A stretch of 64,000 nt of DNA from Armatimonadota bacterium (GTDB lineage Bacteria; Armatimonadota; Fimbriimonadia; Fimbriimonadales; Fimbriimonadaceae). The stretch spans positions 62,001 through 126,000 of the forward strand of contig JAFDWQ010000008.1 in assembly GCA_018268395.1 (NCBI GenBank). Direction: 5' to 3'. Positions within the stretch are counted from its first letter, which is position 1. Each line of letters starts with the position of its first letter. A program made the position numbers and the translations under genes. The notes under the pieces were generated by a model, which made no database searches, was not told the origin of the DNA, and saw nothing but the letters and a program-made list of their open reading frames with translations. Positions 17,359-26,318 of this stretch are shown here, piece after piece.

Positions 17359-17391
17359 TCCCGTCAACTTACCGCCTTTGGCAAGAGTAAG

Positions 17392-18807
17392 ATGGAACCC
17401 CGTCTGGCCTTTGAAGACATGAACGTCACGAGCGTCTCCCTCCGACCGACACCGGCCGCCGAAGCTGCGGGACGCCCGTCGTTGACGCCCGAACTCTTGG
17501 CCGCGTCCGGAGCGCGCTATTCGCGGAACAACGAAGGGCTAGAGGCGATCCTTTCCAAGATAGATCCTACCAACCTGGACAAATCGGTCGATTCCATCTT
17601 CCGGATGATCGACTACGGACACCAGTCCATCGCCGACATGGTGCCCGTCGCCGTGTTCGTGGACGGCGTCTCCATGCTCCTCGCCTATCGCATCTGGAGT
17701 TGGTGTCCGACAGCCGGCGGCCAAGAGAGCTCCACGCGCTACATCCGGATCGGTCCTGAAGGGTTGATGGAGCCGCACGAACTCGGCGTGCCCCCTTCGA
17801 AGCACGACACATGGAGGCGGTCGATGGCCGCCGCGTTCGAAGCCTACGAGAAGTCCGTCACGTTCTGGACGCGACTGGGAGAACGCGACCCGGCCCTGAT
17901 GCGGTTGCCGTCGGCGCTGATCGAGGACACGTCGGAGAAGGCGGTCAGACAGGTCGCACGGATGCGGCGGAACTACGCGTTCGACCGGGCCCGCTGTTTC
18001 TTGCCTTTGGCCGCGCGGACGAACGTCATGCTCGTCATGTCGGCCCGCGCGTGGGTCCAGCTGTGCCAGCGGCTTCACGCTGAGGGCACGCCGGAGGCGA
18101 CGCGGTTGGCCCAGAGCCTCCAGGGCGAACTGCTCTATTCCGCGCCGCGACTCATGAAGCACGCCGAGGCCAAGCCCTCGTTCGATGCGGGGCAAGCCGC
18201 CGAACGGAGCGCGTGGCGAGAGACGGCGTCGGCCCTGTCCGGCTCCCGGCCGACGGGCGAGGCGTGCCCGAGGGCTTCGGTCACCGTCATGGCGCCGAAC
18301 GGGGTCACGGACGCCGACATCGCCGCGTCCCTGTCCTTCCACGACAATAGGTATGGATTCATGGGCGAGGCGGCGGCGAGGACGATGGTCCGGTTCGGTT
18401 GGGACGCCGTCGCGATGGGCGAGATCCGAGACCTGAACCGTCACCGGACAGGCACGAAACACTGTCCGCTCGTCCCTCAAGGCTTCTACGCCGCGCTCGA
18501 CCAAGTGCCCGATCCGTCGCTCGACCCCGAAATCCCGGTCTGGGTCGGAGACGACGCGACGGCTGCGACGCTCGACGCCTTGTGCGACGGCGATGCCGGG
18601 TCGGCGGCCTGGTCGCTCCTCGGCACGCAGTTCCCCTTCGAGCATTCGACCACACTCGACAAGTTCGCCTACGAAGCGGAGCTAAGGACCGGGACCGGGG
18701 CGCACTACCGTTATGCGAAGCACTTGTCCGACGCCGTCGCCGAGTTAGCGAAGACTTTCCCCCTATCGGCTGCCAAAATCGCGCTCGGTACCGCCGAGCC
18801 TGAATGA
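17392..18807 (+). CDS. thyX: Two-domain ThyX-like flavin-dependent thymidylate synthase
   Basis: A 471-residue protein, about twice the length of ordinary ThyX (220-250). Both halves carry a ThyX-like region. In the first, YGHQSIADMVPVAVF is followed by LAYRIWSWCPTAGGQESSTRY, which keeps the ESSTRY part of the signature but lacks RHR. In the second, FMGEAAARTMVRFGWDA is followed by LNRHRTGTKHCPLVPQGFY, which keeps RHR but not the Ser part. The combined pair may rebuild one active site. The start is ATG 17392; ATG 17419 is an alternative. The usual role is dTMP synthesis using FAD and methylenetetrahydrofolate. Confidence 0.8.
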   Translation: MEPRLAFEDMNVTSVSLRPTPAAEAAGRPSLTPELLAASGARYSRNNEGLEAILSKIDPTNLDKSVDSIFRMIDYGHQSIADMVPVAVFVDGVSMLLAYRIWSWCPTAGGQESSTRYIRIGPEGLMEPHELGVPPSKHDTWRRSMAAAFEAYEKSVTFWTRLGERDPALMRLPSALIEDTSEKAVRQVARMRRNYAFDRARCFLPLAARTNVMLVMSARAWVQLCQRLHAEGTPEATRLAQSLQGELLYSAPRLMKHAEAKPSFDAGQAAERSAWRETASALSGSRPTGEACPRASVTVMAPNGVTDADIAASLSFHDNRYGFMGEAAARTMVRFGWDAVAMGEIRDLNRHRTGTKHCPLVPQGFYAALDQVPDPSLDPEIPVWVGDDATAATLDALCDGDAGSAAWSLLGTQFPFEHSTTLDKFAYEAELRTGTGAHYRYAKHLSDAVAELAKTFPLSAAKIALGTAEPE

Positions 18808-18875
18808 AGCCGGCGAGCCGAGCGCCTTGAGGGGCACCAGAAACGCCCGTTTCGGGTTGACTCGTCTGAACCGAC

Positions 18876-19877
18876 ATGCGAAACGTCACCCTCCGCACAG
18901 CATTGACCTTCGCCGCTGCGACGTCCGGCGTCCTCGCCCGACCTTGCATCTGTGTGTACGAGGCGGGTTCGTGGGCGGCCGTCTCGGACGAGACGTCGCT
19001 TCTCGTCTGGGACGAGAAGAACAAGACGGAACACCTCGTCCGGGCCGTGAGCTTCCAGTCCAAAGCCAAGGACTTCGGGTTCCTCATCCCGACCCCGACC
19101 GTGCCGGAGATCAAAGACGCCGACGCCGCGGTCTTCGACACGCTGGGACGGATCGAACACGAAAGCTACGCGTCACGAAACTTGGACTCGAAAGAGGCGG
19201 CAGGGGCAGAAGTGTTGGCCGTACAAAAGGCGGCCGGCCTCATTGCGACGACGTTGCGGGCGGACTCGGGAAGGGCCCTCGAAGACTGGATGAAGTCGAA
19301 CGGCTATCCCGTCACTGGTGACGTGAAGGCATGGGCGAAGCCGTACCTGGACAAAAAGTGGCCGATGACCACGTTCAAGGTCGACCCTGATGCCGGATCG
19401 AAGGACTCGCCGACGCGCGCGCTTCGGATGAGCTTTAAGGCCGAGCAGCCTTTCTATCCCTATCGTGGATATCAGGTGGATTCCTCGACGGACAAGGCCC
19501 CGGAGCGGCGCCTCAAGCTCTACGTCCTGTCCCGTGTCGCGATGGAAGGCGTTTTCGGGGCCGGCGATTGGTCGCCCCGGCACCGGGACGCGATCCCGGA
19601 ACGACTCTCGGAGAAGGACCGGGCCGAGATCGAGAGACTCTCTTCTTTGCCTGCGGGGTCGCTCGCGGGCCTGACGACCCTGACCGTTTTCGACGACAGC
19701 GTGCCCGCATCCAAGCGGACCTCCGACCTCACGTTCCGGCATGACCGGGCTTCCGAAGCCGGCCGAACGATGGCGGGCGTCCTGACCGTCGGCGGTTTTT
19801 TCGGCGGAGGTCTTGTCCTCTTGACACTGTCGCGGCGACGCCGTAGGCTGTCGCTCGTCCCCGTTACTGGGATCTGA
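18876..19877 (+). CDS. DUF2330 domain protein
   Basis: A 333-residue exported, membrane-anchored protein. The signal-peptide region ends in RPCICVYEAGSW, which contains the typical two-cysteine start of DUF2330 proteins. The characteristic DEKNKTEHLVRAVSFQ and DFGFLIPTPTVPEI follow. A C-terminal transmembrane helix (AGVLTVGGFFGGGLVLLTL) is followed by RRRRR. The family is uncharacterised. The next gene (19894) starts 16 bp later. Confidence 0.8.
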   Translation: MRNVTLRTALTFAAATSGVLARPCICVYEAGSWAAVSDETSLLVWDEKNKTEHLVRAVSFQSKAKDFGFLIPTPTVPEIKDADAAVFDTLGRIEHESYASRNLDSKEAAGAEVLAVQKAAGLIATTLRADSGRALEDWMKSNGYPVTGDVKAWAKPYLDKKWPMTTFKVDPDAGSKDSPTRALRMSFKAEQPFYPYRGYQVDSSTDKAPERRLKLYVLSRVAMEGVFGAGDWSPRHRDAIPERLSEKDRAEIERLSSLPAGSLAGLTTLTVFDDSVPASKRTSDLTFRHDRASEAGRTMAGVLTVGGFFGGGLVLLTLSRRRRRLSLVPVTGI

Positions 19878-19893
19878 AGTCATACTGCAGGCC

Positions 19894-20448
19894 ATGCGAA
19901 GGTTCCTGCTCCTCACGGCTGCCGCCGTCGCGGTTTCGGCCCGCGCCCAAGACGACATGATGAAGATGATGGAAGCGGCGGCCAAGCCGGGCGAGTTCCA
20001 TCAATTGATCGGAAAGATGGCGGGCGACTGGACGGTCGAGGTCCAGTACAAGATGGGCGAAATGGAGGGCAAGAGCACGGCCGAATGCCATGCGGAGTGG
20101 ATCCTCGACGGCCGGTTCCTTTCGAAGAAGTACTCCAGCGAAATGATGGGACAACCCTTCACCGTGCTCCAAACGGTCGGCTACGACACCTTGCGCAAAG
20201 AGGTGTTCGAGTGGCAGATCGAGAGCAACAACACGGGCCGGCTCGAGACCAAGGGCAAAGTCAGCGACGACAAGAAGACGGTCACGTGCACGGGCGACGC
20301 CCTGGATCCGATGACGATGAAGCCCGCCAAGCTCAAGACCGTGACGAAGTTCGTGGACGACGACACCTACGTCATCGAGTGGTGGATGAAGGTGGGCGAT
20401 GCCGAGGAGACGAAGCAGGTCACGCTCACCCACAAGCGAAAGAAGTAA
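19894..20448 (+). CDS. Exported DUF1579 family protein
   Basis: A 184-residue protein with a signal peptide (LLLTAAAVAVSARAQ) and a DUF1579 beta-barrel: FHQLIGKMAGDWTVE, EWILDGRFLSKKY and VGYDTLRKEVFEWQIES are the family pattern. The lipocalin-like fold suggests ligand binding, but the ligand is unknown. CATACT lies 7 nt before the ATG and there is no Shine-Dalgarno site. Confidence 0.85.
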   Translation: MRRFLLLTAAAVAVSARAQDDMMKMMEAAAKPGEFHQLIGKMAGDWTVEVQYKMGEMEGKSTAECHAEWILDGRFLSKKYSSEMMGQPFTVLQTVGYDTLRKEVFEWQIESNNTGRLETKGKVSDDKKTVTCTGDALDPMTMKPAKLKTVTKFVDDDTYVIEWWMKVGDAEETKQVTLTHKRKK

Positions 20449-20560
20449 GAGACCGCTACGTTCACTGGAGTCGTCCTCGCCGATCCTTTCTGCTCCGAGC
20501 GGGCGGCGAGCCCTCGGTTCACAAGGCGATCGAACGCCACAACGACCCTAGACCACCCTC

Positions 20561-20627
20561 GCATCACCCCCGCAAAGCGTGTTTGCGGGGGTGATGCGGG
20601 GGTCATGTGGGGGTCATGCGGGGGTCG
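20561..20627. terminator. Perfect 16-bp hairpin followed by short tandem repeat
   Basis: GCATCACCCCCGCAAA (20561-20576) pairs perfectly with TTTGCGGGGGTGATGC (20582-20597) around a 5-nt loop. Its right arm continues into three further copies of an 11-12-bp unit, gcgggggtcat. It sits between the convergent 19894 and 20635 genes, so a bidirectional transcription block is the simplest reading, although no T tract is present. Confidence 0.5.
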
Positions 20628-20634
20628 GACCCCT

Positions 20635-21489
20635 TCAAGAAACCGTTGTGACCTGTGACGCCGACATGATCGCGGACCGGAGAAAGCCGTCCAATGGACT
20701 TGTGTCCGGAAGCGGCCCGGGACGCACGGCGACACCGGCCAGACGCGGAAGTTCGGTCTCGATGAACGCGCTGATCGGTTCGATCCTTGGCGACGTTTCC
20801 TTTTCCAGGCCTGCGACTTTGCGCAGAAGGAGGTCGTCGACCGCCGACTGCAGGCCGTCGCTCAACGTCAGGCCATGGCGGAGCGCGTCGAACTCCATCG
20901 GAACAGGGCATGGTCGTGTCTCTCCCGAGAGCTGTCGCTCGAGCCAGAGGCAAGCGAACAAGGGTCGAAGGACGTACAAGTACTTCTTGAGCTGCACGTC
21001 CGGACCGAGCAGATAGTCTTTCAGGTTCCCTTGGGCCATGCTGAGGTAGTGAAAGAAGCACCGATCGGGGGAATAATAGGCTTCGGCCACCGCTAGGAAA
21101 CCCGGCCAAAGGTCGTCGTCCCGGTGATAGACGAGGGGACAGCGCGTCCACTCGAACAAGGGCGGGTTGGACTTTCTCAAGAGGCCCAGGGTCTTCCGCA
21201 ACTCCCATCCCGCCAGATCGATGTCTCCGGGAAGCATCCTCTCGATCACGTCCCGTCCCTGCTCCACCGAGAGGTACCAATCGATGGGATGCACGTAAAC
21301 GAACCGGACGTCGTAATCGCTGTCCGGCGAGGCGAACCCCCAAGCCCGGCTCCCGGACTCGCACGCATAGAGGATCCGGACGCCGTGCTCCTGCGAGACC
21401 TGGTGCAACGCGTCCTGGATCGCGTGCTTCTTTTGCTCGTCGACGGGTTCCACAGTCGGATGAAGGTACCTCCAGAGTCGGCCCATCAT
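20635..21489 (-). CDS. RlaP/YcgL-type nucleotidyltransferase
   Basis: A 284-residue protein of the DNA-polymerase-beta nucleotidyltransferase superfamily (COG3541). The catalytic signature is GSRAWGFASPDSDYDVRF, with the GS loop and the DxD metal ligands. The downstream segments KRTLG-like GWELRKTLGLLRKSNPP and HYLSMAQGN match the RlaP group, which has been linked to RNA repair or tailing. A good GGGAGACGG Shine-Dalgarno precedes the paired ATGs at 21489/21486. No RNA ligase or Rtc genes are nearby. Confidence 0.8.
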   Translation of the reverse strand: MMGRLWRYLHPTVEPVDEQKKHAIQDALHQVSQEHGVRILYACESGSRAWGFASPDSDYDVRFVYVHPIDWYLSVEQGRDVIERMLPGDIDLAGWELRKTLGLLRKSNPPLFEWTRCPLVYHRDDDLWPGFLAVAEAYYSPDRCFFHYLSMAQGNLKDYLLGPDVQLKKYLYVLRPLFACLWLERQLSGETRPCPVPMEFDALRHGLTLSDGLQSAVDDLLLRKVAGLEKETSPRIEPISAFIETELPRLAGVAVRPGPLPDTSPLDGFLRSAIMSASQVTTVS

Positions 21490-21596
21490 CCGTCTCCCGA
21501 CAGTGAGCCCTTGTTCAAGACATCGTTAAGGCACCGGCCTCTCGACCGCCTTGAGCCGGCAACCCTGCCGGTCGGACCGCCTAAACTGGAAACTCC

Positions 21597-23264
21597 ATGC
21601 GCCTCGCCTTGCTCGCCCTCTTGGCCGCGACGTCCGTCGTCTCGCATTCCCAGACAGCGTTCGGCCCGAACCCGCCCCGGTTGACCGTCGTCATCAGCAT
21701 CGACCAGTTCCGGAACGATTACACCGAGCGGTTCGCACCCTACTTCCTTCCCGCGACGAGCGGCTCGACGGTCGGCGGGTTCAACTACCTGCTGCAAGGC
21801 GGTGCGGTCTATCGGGACGCCCACCACGGTCACGTTCCCACCGAAACCGGGCCGGGCCACGCGACGCTTTTGACCGGTAGTGAACCGAGCCTCAACGGCA
21901 TCGTCGCCAATGCGTGGATCGACCCCCTCGCCATCGATTGGGCCTCGGGCAAGCGGCCGTCGAGCGTCTATTGCGCCTCCGACCCTGATACGGGCGAGGT
22001 CAACGGCGGCGGAAAGATGAGCCCACGGAACCTCAAGGTCACGACGGTCGGCGACGAACTCAAGCTTGCGACCGCAGGCAAGGCGAAGGTCGTCGGCATC
22101 GCCTTCAAGGACCGCGCCTCGATCTTCATGGCGGGCCACGCCGCCGACACCGTCATCTGGACGAACGGTAACGGCGGATGGGCGAGTTCCACCCACTACT
22201 GCCCGAACGGCAAGCTCCCGGGTTGGGTGGAGAAGCTGAACGCGGACAAGCCGTTCGACGCGTTCGTCGGCAAAGACTGGGAGCCGTTGCTCGCGGCGGA
22301 CGCGTACGGGACCACCCGCAAGGCCCCCGCCGAGAAAGACCCGCCCGTGGGAAAGGTGTTCTCCCATGGGCTCGGAAAGGAAGCGAACAAGGCGTATTAC
22401 GGAGCCGTCGCGACCAGCGGCTTCGGCAACGACATCGTCGGAGCCACGGTCGAACGCGCGCTCGACGCCGAATCGCTCGGACAGGACGACGTGCCCGACC
22501 TCCTCGTGATCAACCTGTCGTCGAACGACTACGTCGGCCACCGGTTCGGGCCGAACAGCCCGGAAGTCATGGACACGACCGTGCGGACGGACCGCATGCT
22601 GAGCAAACTGTTCAACGCGATCAACGCCAAGGTCAAGGGCGGGCTGCGCGAGACGGTGATCGTGATCACGGCGGACCACGGGGTCGTGCCCATCCCCGAA
22701 GAGTCGGCCAAGGAAGCGCACACGGAAGCCGCGCGCCACAGCGAATCTGCCGTCGAAAAAGCGGTCGAAGCCGCGCTCGCCGCGAGATTCGGAGCGGGGG
22801 ACTGGTGCGTCGCATCGATGCCGCACATGTATCTCAACCGCCCCCTTATCGCTTCGAAAAACCTCGACCCGACCACGGTCCAAAGGGCGGCCGCCGAAGC
22901 CGCGATGACCGTTCCCGGAGTCTACGGAGCGGTCGCGGCGGGCGACGTGTGGACGGGCCGCGTGCCTCAGGTCCCTTGGGGCCAGCTCGTCTCGAACTCT
23001 TACAACCCGCGTCTGAGCGGCGACGTCCTCGTGTTCGAGTCACCCGGCGCCTACTTCGGCGGCGGGACGGGCACGGGCCACGGCTCGCCGTGGAACTACG
23101 ACACACACGTGCCGATCCTCATGCGCGGCAAGGGGATCGAGAAGGGCAAGCACTCGGAGCGCGTCTTCACGAACGCGATCGCCCCGACGTTGTCCCATCT
23201 GCTCGGCGTGGAATATCCGACCGGCTGTATGGGCACGGTCCTTCCGGGCGCGCTCAAGGAGTAG
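21597..23264 (+). CDS. Secreted PafA-like alkaline phosphatase
   Basis: A 555-residue exported metallophosphatase of the alkaline phosphatase/PafA group. A signal peptide precedes the first metal-binding Asp (VVISIDQFRNDY), the nucleophile region TETGPGHATLLTGSEPS, the metal site VVITADHGVVPIP and a C-terminal His in DTHVPILM. It probably releases phosphate from monoesters outside the cytoplasm. TAAACT lies 9 nt before the ATG. Its last 11 bp overlap the 3' end of the convergent Uma2 gene. Confidence 0.9.
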   Translation: MRLALLALLAATSVVSHSQTAFGPNPPRLTVVISIDQFRNDYTERFAPYFLPATSGSTVGGFNYLLQGGAVYRDAHHGHVPTETGPGHATLLTGSEPSLNGIVANAWIDPLAIDWASGKRPSSVYCASDPDTGEVNGGGKMSPRNLKVTTVGDELKLATAGKAKVVGIAFKDRASIFMAGHAADTVIWTNGNGGWASSTHYCPNGKLPGWVEKLNADKPFDAFVGKDWEPLLAADAYGTTRKAPAEKDPPVGKVFSHGLGKEANKAYYGAVATSGFGNDIVGATVERALDAESLGQDDVPDLLVINLSSNDYVGHRFGPNSPEVMDTTVRTDRMLSKLFNAINAKVKGGLRETVIVITADHGVVPIPEESAKEAHTEAARHSESAVEKAVEAALAARFGAGDWCVASMPHMYLNRPLIASKNLDPTTVQRAAAEAAMTVPGVYGAVAAGDVWTGRVPQVPWGQLVSNSYNPRLSGDVLVFESPGAYFGGGTGTGHGSPWNYDTHVPILMRGKGIEKGKHSERVFTNAIAPTLSHLLGVEYPTGCMGTVLPGALKE

Positions 23265-23982
23265 GCGCGGGCACGTCGAAACGGCAGCCGCAAGCGAGCT
23301 CCAGCGTCACAGGCGCCTGGAGCTCGCGCCTCTCGTCGCCCGCAAAATGAAGGACTCGTCCCGACCTCGGATCGACGACCACCACGTCCTTGACCCCTTG
23401 ACGCAGGTAGAAGGGTACACCGACCTTGAGGTCTTTCCCTTTGTATCCGCGACTGAGGACTTCGACCACTGCGTCGGGCATCATCGTGACCGGGCTGTCC
23501 TTTTCCAGCGGTTCTTGGCAGAAGACGGAGATGTCCGGCCGCTTGACCGACCCGTCGGCGAATTGGACGAAGACGTCCGAGTAATGAAAGCATCCGCAAC
23601 CGCGGTCGTGCCCGCCTGAAGTCCGGATGCTCGATTCGATCTTGTAGATCAGCCCTTGGTGGCGCAGCATCGGGAACGCCTCCCACGTCGGTGTGTCACC
23701 CACGATCTCCAATTTGATGCCAAGCTGCTCCGCGTCTTCGAGGAGCTTGATGGTCAGATCGGGGTTGTCGAGCAGGAACGGACTCGGGCCCTCTTCCCCT
23801 TCGATCCAGGACTCGATCTCGCTTCGGACCTGTCGGAGCCGCGCGTCGGTGACGCCGTACTTGGCGCAATGCTCCTTCACCGTGAGGGACGAGTCCTGCT
23901 TCGCGCCGTAGCACAGCCCGTAGAGCTCGATCCACTGCTCCCGGGTCAGTCTTGAACTCGAAGCCCGTTTACGCTTGCGCAC
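23254..23982 (-). CDS. Uma2 family endonuclease-fold protein
   Basis: A 242-residue protein whose C-terminal ~160 residues are a Uma2 (DUF820) PDDEXK domain: VKRPDISVF and PDAVVEVLSRGY carry the catalytic D and E residues. The N-terminal ~75 residues (LTREQWIELYGLCYGAKQ) look like a helix-turn-helix extension and are unusual for the family. The GTG start at 23982 has TAACAT 6 nt upstream. Function unknown. Confidence 0.8.
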   Translation of the reverse strand: MRKRKRASSSRLTREQWIELYGLCYGAKQDSSLTVKEHCAKYGVTDARLRQVRSEIESWIEGEEGPSPFLLDNPDLTIKLLEDAEQLGIKLEIVGDTPTWEAFPMLRHQGLIYKIESSIRTSGGHDRGCGCFHYSDVFVQFADGSVKRPDISVFCQEPLEKDSPVTMMPDAVVEVLSRGYKGKDLKVGVPFYLRQGVKDVVVVDPRSGRVLHFAGDERRELQAPVTLELACGCRFDVPAPTP

Positions 23983-24093
23983 CGAGTCATGTTACGCTAA
24001 CGCTGACACTTACGGGCCGTGCTCCCGGAAAATGCTGACAACGAGTATCGTTGGCCAGGGCGGCAGTGGAACCATCCGCCCGGGAGAGACACG

Positions 24094-24576
24094 ATGCATT
24101 CCCTTCACGAACTCGTCCTCGGCCGTTTGGCCACCGTCCGCAAGGACCTCGACGCCATCATCTCGCGCCTCGACGACGGCTTGCTCGACTGGGCGCCGCG
24201 CGAGGGCATGCGCACGGTCAGGGGCCAACTGGTGGAGATCGGCGCGACCGAGATCCAAGACCAGCACCTCTTGCGCGGCCACACCCATGTCGAATACCCG
24301 GAAGCCGAGGCTCAACTCGGCGATTCCTCGACCGTCGAAGCCCTCCGCCAAGGCCTCAAAAAGGTGCGTCACGACACCGTGGTCATGATCGAAGCTTGGA
24401 CCGAGGACGACCTCGCCGAGGAGATCGCCGTCCCCCACGGTTGGTTCGAGTCGCTCGGGCTCCACGAGGTGCCACGCGCGGAGGTGTTCCGTAGCATCGC
24501 CTTACACGAGTGGTATCACACCGGGCAGTTGGTGTCGTATCTCTGGGCGCGCGGCGACGATCCCTACAAGTGGTGA
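24094..24576 (+). CDS. DinB family protein
   Basis: A 160-residue DinB/YfiT four-helix protein (MHSLHELVLGRLATVRKDLD at the start), distinct from the one at 12306. The ligand histidines include the C-terminal pair in ALHEWYHTGQLVSYLW. The ATG at 24094 is chosen over the longer frame from 24019 because of the GGGAGAG Shine-Dalgarno and the family start. Function unknown; metal-dependent chemistry is presumed. Confidence 0.85.
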   Translation: MHSLHELVLGRLATVRKDLDAIISRLDDGLLDWAPREGMRTVRGQLVEIGATEIQDQHLLRGHTHVEYPEAEAQLGDSSTVEALRQGLKKVRHDTVVMIEAWTEDDLAEEIAVPHGWFESLGLHEVPRAEVFRSIALHEWYHTGQLVSYLWARGDDPYKW

Positions 24577-24608
24577 CGGCTCCGGTTTCTGCCGGCGAAC
24601 GCGGTCCG

Positions 24609-24640
24609 GGACAAGCGGGCACCGTCGTCCACGCTTGTCC
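24609..24640. terminator. Hairpin between convergent genes
   Basis: GGACAAGCG (24609-24617) and CGCTTGTCC (24632-24640) form a perfect 9-bp stem. It lies between the convergent DinB gene and the 24678 gene and may end both transcripts. There is no T tract on either side. Confidence 0.4.
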
Positions 24641-24677
24641 TGGCTCCGCAACAGTCGTTCGCGAAGTGTCTCCTCCG

Positions 24678-25955
24678 TCAGGGGCGGGTCGAGCCCGACG
24701 GTCGGTTCAGTTCAAGGGCGCGCCTTGCGGCGTCCTGTGCGGCGATGGCCTCGTTTCTCGCAGCCATGTACTTGGCCGCTGCTTTGGGGTTCCGGCGCGC
24801 CCAGGCCGTGTCATCTAAGCCACCTGTATCGGGAAGATTCGGCCCGAGGGTTCCGGTCGACCGCAGGTAGGCGACAAAAAGGAAGCCACTGTCCGCAGCA
24901 TTGCCGCCTGTAAGCGTATAGAACCTCAGGTTGCCCGAATTGGAGGTGGTCCGGATGACGTCACCTTCGAAGCTGAGGGTGTTCGCGGTGGCGACGTCGC
25001 CGTTGAGCACCGAATACGAAGAGGATCCGATCGTGATGTCATAGACACCTGTGCCGATCTTGTTGACCGTGAAGTTGCCTGTCCCGTTCTTGATCTCTCC
25101 GTCGAACGCTACCCATCCGTACACGGCGGGCACGCAGTTGTAGTTCGAGCTTCCGTAATCGCGCTGGATGTCGCCTTTGGCTTGGACGGCGGTCGTCCCG
25201 TCGAGTCCGAGGCTCACTTGTGGGCCTGTGTCGTTCATGAACAGGGCCGCCCGACCCGAACCGACGGCCCCGAGGACTCCGAATCCCGTGTCCGAGTCCC
25301 CGTAGACACCGATACCCTGCGACGTCTTTCCGTAGACTCCGTACCCGCCTCCGTCTTGGCTCCCGTAGACGCCGATGCCGTTCCCGGCGGTCCCCTTGTT
25401 GACGCCACGGACTCCGACGGAAAAACTGCCCGGGGAGGTGCTCGTCACTTGGCCGAGCACGCCGAGGGCTCCCGCGCTGGCCGACAAGGTCTCGCCGAAG
25501 ACTCCCGCGCTCGTCCCCGTCCCCTGGTTGTGCCGCCCCCATACGCCGACCCCGTTCGCACTGTGCGTAAAGAACAGTCCCCCGACCGTGTTGCCCGACG
25601 CGCTCATCTGTTCACCGACGACGGCCCGCCCGCCCGCACTGGCGCTCGTGAAGTAGCCGCCGGCACCGAGGCCCGTCGTCGCGTTGCTCTGCCCATAGAC
25701 CGCGACGCCTGTCCCGGAGATCGACCGCAAAGCTTGAAGGCCGCCCGTCTCCTTGATCTGCACCCGCGCGAGTCCGGGAGTGTCGTTCACGCCGACCCGC
25801 CCCGCGACGACGTTTCCGGAGACGTTGATGTGGCCGGTGTCCGGCGAGCCCGGGCTGGAAGCTTGCAGCGTGACGAAGTTCACCGCCATCGGCAGGGTAA
25901 CGGCGACCGTCGCGACCGATGCAGCGACCGACACCAAGACCGTTTTGTAATCCAT
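24678..25955 (-). CDS. Surface protein with Gly-Val-Tyr-Gly repeats
   Basis: A 425-residue exported protein. The N-terminal hydrophobic segment and PGSPDTGHINVSGNVVAG are followed by about 170 residues of irregular repeats built on GVGVxG/GVYG (GIGVYGSQDGG, GYGVYGKTSQGIGVYGD). A beta-rich domain (FDGEIKNGTGNFTVNKIGTG) and an Ala-rich helical tail follow. It is related to the protein at 44843 (shared TGHxNxSG and GVYG units) but lacks its regular 26-residue period and its C-terminal domain. It resembles tail-fibre-like or stalk proteins. Confidence 0.7.
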   Translation of the reverse strand: MDYKTVLVSVAASVATVAVTLPMAVNFVTLQASSPGSPDTGHINVSGNVVAGRVGVNDTPGLARVQIKETGGLQALRSISGTGVAVYGQSNATTGLGAGGYFTSASAGGRAVVGEQMSASGNTVGGLFFTHSANGVGVWGRHNQGTGTSAGVFGETLSASAGALGVLGQVTSTSPGSFSVGVRGVNKGTAGNGIGVYGSQDGGGYGVYGKTSQGIGVYGDSDTGFGVLGAVGSGRAALFMNDTGPQVSLGLDGTTAVQAKGDIQRDYGSSNYNCVPAVYGWVAFDGEIKNGTGNFTVNKIGTGVYDITIGSSSYSVLNGDVATANTLSFEGDVIRTTSNSGNLRFYTLTGGNAADSGFLFVAYLRSTGTLGPNLPDTGGLDDTAWARRNPKAAAKYMAARNEAIAAQDAARRALELNRPSGSTRP

Positions 25956-26091
25956 CAAGGAGAACGACGGAGAAGGGGTGGATTTGGGACTAAGGCAAAG
26001 CGAACATTTCCCGGCGGAAACGGCTCAAATGTCTCGACCGCGAAGCAAGGGCGACGACAGGCTCACTGCGCGATCTTCAGTCGCCGGGTGG

Positions 26092-26141
26092 CCGGGGTGA
26101 ACGGGATCTCCGTGCCCGTTGCACCCCGGTTCCGAAGGAAC
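26092..26141. repeat. Two-hairpin element, copy 2
   Basis: CCGGGGTGAACGGG (26092-26105) pairs with CCCGTTGCACCCCGG (26115-26129), one base bulged. GTTCC-gaa-GGAAC (26129-26141) follows at once. The outer stem matches copy 1 at 9041, while the second hairpin differs at paired positions. It lies in the 363-bp gap 25956-26318, in which I see no gene. Confidence 0.65.
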
Positions 26142-26318
26142 GACTTATGGCGAGGTCCTGCGGAAATGGGCAGAAACGCTTGCTCGGCCCACGGGCCACG
26201 CCGAGGGCAGAAAGGAGCGCTTTGTCCTTGCCACCCGTCGACACTCGCTACAGCGTCGGTACTGACGAGGGGCACCGATTTCGGCACCCCGGAATGAAAC
26301 CTATCGTAGATTGAGGTC

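Noticed and set aside
16645-17391. Upstream extension of the thyX frame by 249 codons
   Set aside because: This part lies antisense to pnuC, is Asp/Arg/His-rich and has no ThyX similarity; the gene starts at 17392 or 17419.
21486-22883. Minus-strand ORF of 465 codons opposite the phosphatase gene
   Set aside because: Arg/Val/Asp-rich read-through antisense to a gene with clear metallophosphatase motifs; no start signal and no domain.
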